A stretch of 64,000 nucleotides of DNA from positions 19,720-83,719 of the forward strand of contig MU623485.1 in NCBI GenBank assembly GCA_025201765.1, given 5' to 3'. A model generated the notes under the pieces. That model searched no databases and was not told the origin of the DNA. It worked only from the letters and a program-made list of their open reading frames with translations. Source of the stretch: Daldinia sp. FL1419. Taxonomy: Eukaryota > Ascomycota > Sordariomycetes > Xylariales > Hypoxylaceae. The translations under genes and the position numbers were made by a program. Positions 58,555-64,000 of the stretch are shown piece by piece (position 1 is the stretch's first letter; each line of letters opens with the position of its first letter).

Positions 58555-58986
58555 AACCGGTGCAGTGTGAGTACGTGGTTGGAATATATAATAGGGATAT
58601 ATAATAGGAGTACGCAGCAGGAGTATGTAATAGGAGCTATTCCGGAAGACCCCCCTAATAGATCCCTATAAAGTTTATACATATTTATTTGGATATATAT
58701 AGGCTTTAGTAATTATTTTCCTACCTAATTAATATAAGTTATAGATAATTCTTTAAAAATTGTTTCTATATAGCTTTATATAGATAATATATATTCTTTT
58801 GGGCTTATATATTATTGTACGCGCTACTATTATAGAGCAGTCACATATAGTAATTCATTTATCTAATTGTTTTGATATTTTTGTTAAGATATAGTCACCT
58901 TATATCCTTAAGTTTATATAGCCTTTGGTTACTATGGGTTAATTAAAGTGTAGGGCATATCTTGCAGGAGCTATCAGAGCTCCTAT

Positions 58987-58990
<4 letters not shown>
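58555..58990. repeat. Degenerate dispersed repeat, copy 2
   Basis: A second copy of the unit at 57335-57720: GTGAGTACGTGGTTGGAATA, GTAATAGGAGCTATTCCGGA, TAGCCTTTGGTTACTATGGG and GCAGGAGCTATCAGAGCTCC occur in the same order. Differences between the copies are mostly transitions. Confidence 0.7.

Positions 58991-59020
<30 letters not shown>
58986..59020. repeat. ATT trinucleotide microsatellite
   Basis: An uninterrupted run of ATT units directly follows the second dispersed repeat. It is followed by a short near-palindrome, TGGTTGCTTCGTAACCA, at about 59035-59051. Confidence 0.85.
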
Positions 59021-60307
59021 TAGTTTTTTTGGATTGGTTGCTTCGTAACCAGTTAACCTTTTAAAATTAATTAATTTTATTTTATAATTATTAATTTAAT
59101 ACCTAATAATAAATAAAAGTTTTAAAAAATTATATATTTTAAATATATATTAAATTAATATAATATAATTATATAATAAATGTTACCTTACAGAAACCCT
59201 ATTAGCCTCCATAAAGCCAAACCTTCTAAGGTCTCCATAATTCTTTTAGATATAAATAGGCCTTCAAGAGTTATCTTTCTTATTTGATTAGTTTAAGTTT
59301 ATTGTAGTCTTTCAATAATCATTTTTATAAAGCCTTTATACAAATATATATAATTTCAATCCTTTTTTTAAAAATAATTTTATTATACGCGCTACCATTA
59401 GCAAATAGTTATTTTTAATAATTATTTTACCTAATTACTTCATTACCCTTTTAAAAATATAATTACTTTACATTTTTTCTTATATAATCTTTAACCTATT
59501 ATAAAATAATTAAAATATAGGATATATTCTATAAGAATTTTCTATAAGCTTTTTTAGGCATAAATAAGCTTTCAGGAATTATTTTTTTACTTAATTAGAT
59601 TAAGATCAAAAAAGTTCTTTAAAGATCATTTTTATAAAGCTTTGTACAATAATATATATTTTTCTTACCTTTTATTAAATATAACCTTTTATAAATATAT
59701 TATTATTATTAAGCTATTACTTCTATTAATCTTTTATTTAATTACTTTAATATTTTTTTAAAATATAATTATTTTATATTTAGTTATTAAAGTTCTTATT
59801 TAATATGTAATAATATTATTTTTTATTAAATAAATATATTATTTATTTTATTTTTTAAATATTAATTATCATTATTAATAATATCCTTTATTAATTATTT
59901 ATTTAATTATTTTAATATTTATTTTTTTAAGATATAATTATTTTATATTTTTTATTAATTGAAATATAAAGTAAAATATATTTTATAAAAATTATTAAAG
60001 TTTTTATTTAATATATAAACTTTAAAAATTAATCTTTATTTAATTAAATCAAATTATTTATTAAAATAAATTAAAATAATATAATTATATAATTAAAATT
60101 ATTTTATAAAATTTTATTAATGTTTATAAAAAAAACCCTTTTAAAATTTCTATAGGTTTTTTTAAATATAAATAGGTTTTTAAGAATTAATTTTTATTTA
60201 ATTAGGTTAAATTTTTTAAAAATTACCTTTTATATAGCTTTTTATAATAATTTATCCAGGACGAAGTCCGGTATATTATACTGAAACTTTCCAATAAATT
60301 ATTATGT

Positions 60308-60435
60308 GAAATTGATAAGAAATTGATAAGAAATTGATAAATAATTGATAAGTAATTAATAATAATTGATAAGAGCTGATAAGAGCTGATAAGAGCTAAT
60401 AAGAACTGATAAGAGCTAATAAGAGCTAATAAGGG
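60308..60435. repeat. Minisatellite of GATAAGAAATT / GATAAGAGCT units
   Basis: About a dozen tandem copies of a 10-11-base unit, first GATAAGAAATT-like and then GATAAGAGCT/AATAAGAGCT. It lies between two differently oriented repeat regions and just after the near-palindrome CCAGGACGAAGTCCGG at about 60256-60271. Confidence 0.85.
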
Positions 60436-60519
60436 GTAAAAAAATACCTTAAAAATTTAAAGTTTAAGAAAATATTTATGATTGGGTATATCCTTTTTAT
60501 TAGTAAGAATTTGAGTTGA

Positions 60520-62710
60520 TTAGAGAGGAAATAATTTATTTATATTGAATTTAAGCTTTAATAGTTTTTGTAAGATATGTTTTAACCTTATATTTTTATT
60601 GTACGAAATTCTTTGGTTTTAAAAATTAATAATTTTATCTTTGAGAATTTGAGCTGATCAAATAGGAAAATAATTTTTGGAAATTTATATATATTAAATT
60701 TAAGTTTTAATAGCTCCTTCAGGATATGTCTTAACCCTATATTTTTATTGTACAAATCTTTATGGAAAAATTAACGATTCTATGTTTAAGAACTTGAGTT
60801 AATTAGATAAGAAAATAATTTTTAAGGGTTTATATATTGAATATAAGCTTTAATTGAATAATAGTTCTAATTAAATAGGAGTTTTAATTGAATAGGAGTT
60901 CTAATTGAATAGGAGTTTTAATTGTTCTTGCAGGATATGCCCTGCATTTCATCGTACAAATCTTTATGGAAAAATTGATGATTGGGTATATCTTAACTTA
61001 AATTGATTAGATAGGAAAATAATTTTTAAAAATTTATTTATGTTAAATAAAAATTTTAATTGAATAGGAGTTTTTGTAGGATATACCTTGTAGTTTTATT
61101 GTACGAAGTTTTATGAAAAATTGATGATTTTATGTTTGAGAATTTGAGTTGCTTAAATAGGAAAATAATTTTTGGAGGTTTATTTATGTTGAATAGGGGT
61201 TCTAATTGAATAGTAGTTTTTGTAGTTTTATTATATAAAATTAACAATTTTATCCTTGAGATCTTGAGTTGATTAGATAGGAAAATAACTTTTAAGGGCT
61301 TATTTATGTTGAGTATGAGCTTTAATAGCTCTTGTAGGATATGTTTTGTATTTTATTGTATAAATTTTTATTAAAAATTAATAATTTTATTCTTAAGAGT
61401 TTGAGCTGATCAGATAGGAAAATAATTTCTGGAGGTTTATTTATATTGAATAGGAGTTCTAATAGCTCCTACAGGATATGCCCTGCAGTTTTATTGTACG
61501 AAGTTTTATGGAAAATTGATAATTTTATGCTTAAGAACTTAAATTAATTAAATAAAAATCAATATTTAAGGGCTTATATATTGAATATAAACTCTAATTG
61601 AATATGAGCTCTAATTGAATAGGAGTTCCTGCAGGACATGCCCTAACCCTACACTTTTATCGTACAAAATTCTATGATTTTAAAAATTAACAATTCTATA
61701 TTTGAGAACTTAAACTGATCAGATAAAAAAACAACTTCTAAGGAGTTTAAATAACTCCTGCAGGATATGCCCTAACCCTATATTTTTATCATACGAATCT
61801 CTATGGAAAAACTGATGATTCTATGTTTGAGAACTTGAGCTGATCAAATAGGAAAACAACTTATAAGGGCCTATTTATGTTGAATTTGAGCTTTAATAAC
61901 TCCTACAAGATATGCCCTGCACTTCATTGTACAAATCTCTATAGAAAAACTAATCATTGGGAAAATCTTAACTTAAATTGATCAAACAAGAAAATAATTT
62001 TTAAAAGCCTCTAATAGTTCCTGCAAAATATGCCCCAACCCTACACTTTTATCGTACAAATCTCTATAGAAAAATTAATGATTCTATACTTAAGAATTTA
62101 AGTTAATTAAATAAAAATTAATATTTAAGGGCTTATATATTAAATATAAACTTTAATTAAACAAGAATTTTAATTAAATAAAAGCCTTTGTAAAGTATAC
62201 CTTACAGTTTTATTGTATAAAATTTTATGGAAAAATAATAATTTTATATTTAAGAACTTAAGCTAATCAAACAAGAAAACAATTTTTAAAGGCTTATTTA
62301 TATTAAATTTGAACTTTAATAACTTTTATAAAATATACCCTATAATTTATTATATAAATTTTTATAAAAAAATTAATAATTAGGTATATTTTAACTTAAA
62401 TTAATTAAATAAGAAAATAATTTTTAAAGGCTTATTTATATATTAAATAGCTTATAAAAACTTTAATTAGAAGGATTAGATTGGTGGATTTCATCTTGGT
62501 TTTGTTATCTTAACTTATTATAATAAAAAAATTAGCAATTTTATGTTTAAAAATTTAAGTTGATTAGATAGGAAAATAATTTTTAAAGAGTTTTAATAGC
62601 TTTTGTAGGATATGCTTTAACCCTATATTTTTATTGTACAAAATTTTATAGAAAATTGATAATTTTATATTTGGGAATATGAATTAATTAGATAAGAAAA
62701 TAATTCCTAA
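60520..62710. repeat. Long array of degenerate repeats of roughly 110-190 bp
   Basis: A unit containing GATTAGATAGGAAAATAATT, then GGTTTATTTATGTTGAATAG, then a block like CTCCTGCAGGATATGCCCTG, then TTTTATTGTACGAA and TGGAAAAATTGATGATT, recurs about sixteen times head to tail. Copies of its AGGAAAATAATTT part start near 60527, 60664, 60808, 61013, 61158, 61280, 61418, 61550, 61723, 61848, 61988, 62110, 62272, 62412, 62571 and 62693. Copies differ mainly by C/T and G/A changes. Confidence 0.75.
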
Positions 62711-64000
62711 AAACTTATTTATATTTTAAAAAATTTGTAGAAACTTTAAAAAATTTAATTCTATAAAGGTTAATAAAATTTTACAACTTTAATTACATAA
62801 TTACATTATTTAATTATATAATTATATTATAATTTTTTTTTAAATTTCTTTTTTTTAAAAAAGAAAAACTTATATAATTGGGGTAATTCAATTATAAAAA
62901 TAATTAAAAAATGAATTTAATTAAAAATATAAGAATAATTTAATTTTTTTCTTTTATTAAATATATTATTTATTTTATTTTTTAAGTGTTAATAATTGTT
63001 TTTATTAATTAACCTTTTATTTTATTATTTAAATACCTTTTTTAGGATATAATTATTTTATATTTAGGTAGCTATTAGAATTCCTATTCAATTAAAATTT
63101 CTATTTAATAGTATTAATTTTAAATTAAAGTTTTTATTTAATATATAAGGTTTTAAGAGTTAATTCTTATTTAATTAGATTAATTTCTTTAATTGTTACC
63201 TTTTATATAATCTTTTATAATAATTTATAATTTCTTTCCTTTATTAAATATATATTTATTTAATTCTTTAAATATTAGTTATTATTTTTAATAATTATTT
63301 CTATTAATTCTTTTATTTGATTATTTTAATACCTTCTTTAGATTATAGTTTGTTATAGTGTAGTTAAAATGTAAGGTAGGGCATATTCTGTAGAAGTTAT
63401 TAAAGTTTCTATTTAATATAAATAAATCTTTAAACATTATTTTTTTGTTTAATTAAATAAAGTTCTATAAAATTATTATATTTTTTTATTACCTTTATAA
63501 TAATTTATAAATTTATTTTTTTATTAAATATATTGTTGTTTTTTTTTAAATACTAATAATTACCTTTATTAATTAATATTTTATTTAATTATTTTAATAT
63601 TTTTTTAGGATATAATTATTATATATTTAGTTATTAAAATTCCTATTTAATATATAAATTCTTAAAAGATAATTCTTATTTAATTAGATTAAATTTTTTA
63701 AATATTATTTTTTATATAATTTCTTATCTTGATAGTCATTTATAGCTATAATATTTTTAAATTAGAACCTTAAAATTTATTTATAATGATTTTATAGGTT
63801 TTTTAAATAAGGTTATAATATCTTTTTATTTTATTAATAAATTAATAAATTTTTATTAATATTTAATAATAAATAATTCTTATAATGCATATTTTATTCT
63901 TAAATTTAATATTATTAAAATTAATATTAATATTATAAATAATTATATTAAAAAATCTAAAGTAAATATTAATTTAACATTATTTAAATATTTTCTAAAA

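Larger units (their letters stand above)
56860..64000. other. Extremely A/T-rich, gene-free repeat block (RIP-type heterochromatin)
   Basis: Over 7 kb to the window edge is almost entirely A and T, with continuous TTA/TAA stops in all frames and no coding sequence; a 63-codon frame at 61056-61247 is a chance event. Such A/T-rich islands in Pezizomycotina are usually transposon DNA destroyed by repeat-induced point mutation and packed as heterochromatin. Only short patches of mixed composition remain (about 56930-56995, 57335-57440, 58555-58680, 60252-60275). Several repeat families are still visible and are listed separately. Confidence 0.85.

Noticed and set aside
60252..60290. Possible small self-cleaving ribozyme at GGACGAAGTCC followed by CTGAAAC
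   Set aside because: The order of conserved elements does not match a hammerhead or any other ribozyme I can reconstruct; only a palindrome is supported.
61056..61247. 63-codon frame in the A/T-rich block
   Set aside because: Composed of Asn, Lys, Ile, Leu and Phe codons as expected from random A/T sequence, inside a repeat array.

Overview
The window is nuclear DNA of a filamentous ascomycete, most probably a Sordariomycete. The genes carry short fungal introns of about 50-120 bases with GTANGT-type donors and CTAAC/CTGAC-type branch sites. The protein families are typical of Pezizomycotina, and the intergenic DNA is full of the short palindromic motif TACCTAGGTA. No bacterial features, CRISPR, rRNA or convincing tRNA genes were seen. 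All gene models below were spliced by eye; for each one the exon lengths sum to a multiple of three.

Layout. 1-14.8 kb: a CIA30-domain protein (+), a large SREBP-type bHLH membrane transcription factor (-) and a single-pass membrane protein (-), separated by long spacers. 14.8-34.9 kb: a UvrD/Srs2-type helicase (+), followed by five genes that form a complete N-acetylglucosamine (GlcNAc) breakdown route. These are a GlcNAc-6-phosphate deacetylase (dac1, -), a GH3 beta-N-acetylglucosaminidase fused to GNAT domains (nag3, +), an NDT80-like regulator (ron1, +), a divergent hexokinase that is probably the GlcNAc kinase (hxk3, -) and a glucosamine-6-phosphate deaminase (dam1, +). The content matches the RON1-controlled cluster known from Trichoderma reesei, except that the transporter gene (ngt1) is not in the window. 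The route would be: NAG3 releases GlcNAc, HXK3 phosphorylates it, DAC1 deacetylates it, and DAM1 deaminates and isomerises it to fructose-6-phosphate, under RON1 control.

36.7-49.7 kb: a neutral ceramidase (+) and a secreted GH3 glycosidase (-) lie tail to tail. They are followed by a very large (about 2,211 residue) polytopic membrane protein (-) with two families of internal repeats in its cytoplasmic tail.

49.7-64 kb: gene-poor and increasingly mutated DNA. It holds a type-B carboxylesterase pseudogene whose stops fit C-to-T mutation, a 393-bp MITE with TA target duplication, and a second element bounded by perfect 17-bp inverted repeats. From about 56.86 kb to the end is an extremely A/T-rich block with no genes, built from degenerate repeats present in both orientations. 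This looks like heterochromatin produced by repeat-induced point mutation (RIP).

The most interesting items are the GlcNAc cluster; its GH3-GNAT fusion enzyme, in which the usual NagZ-type nucleophile Asp and Asp-His dyad are replaced; the repeat-bearing giant membrane protein; and the A/T-rich repeat block.
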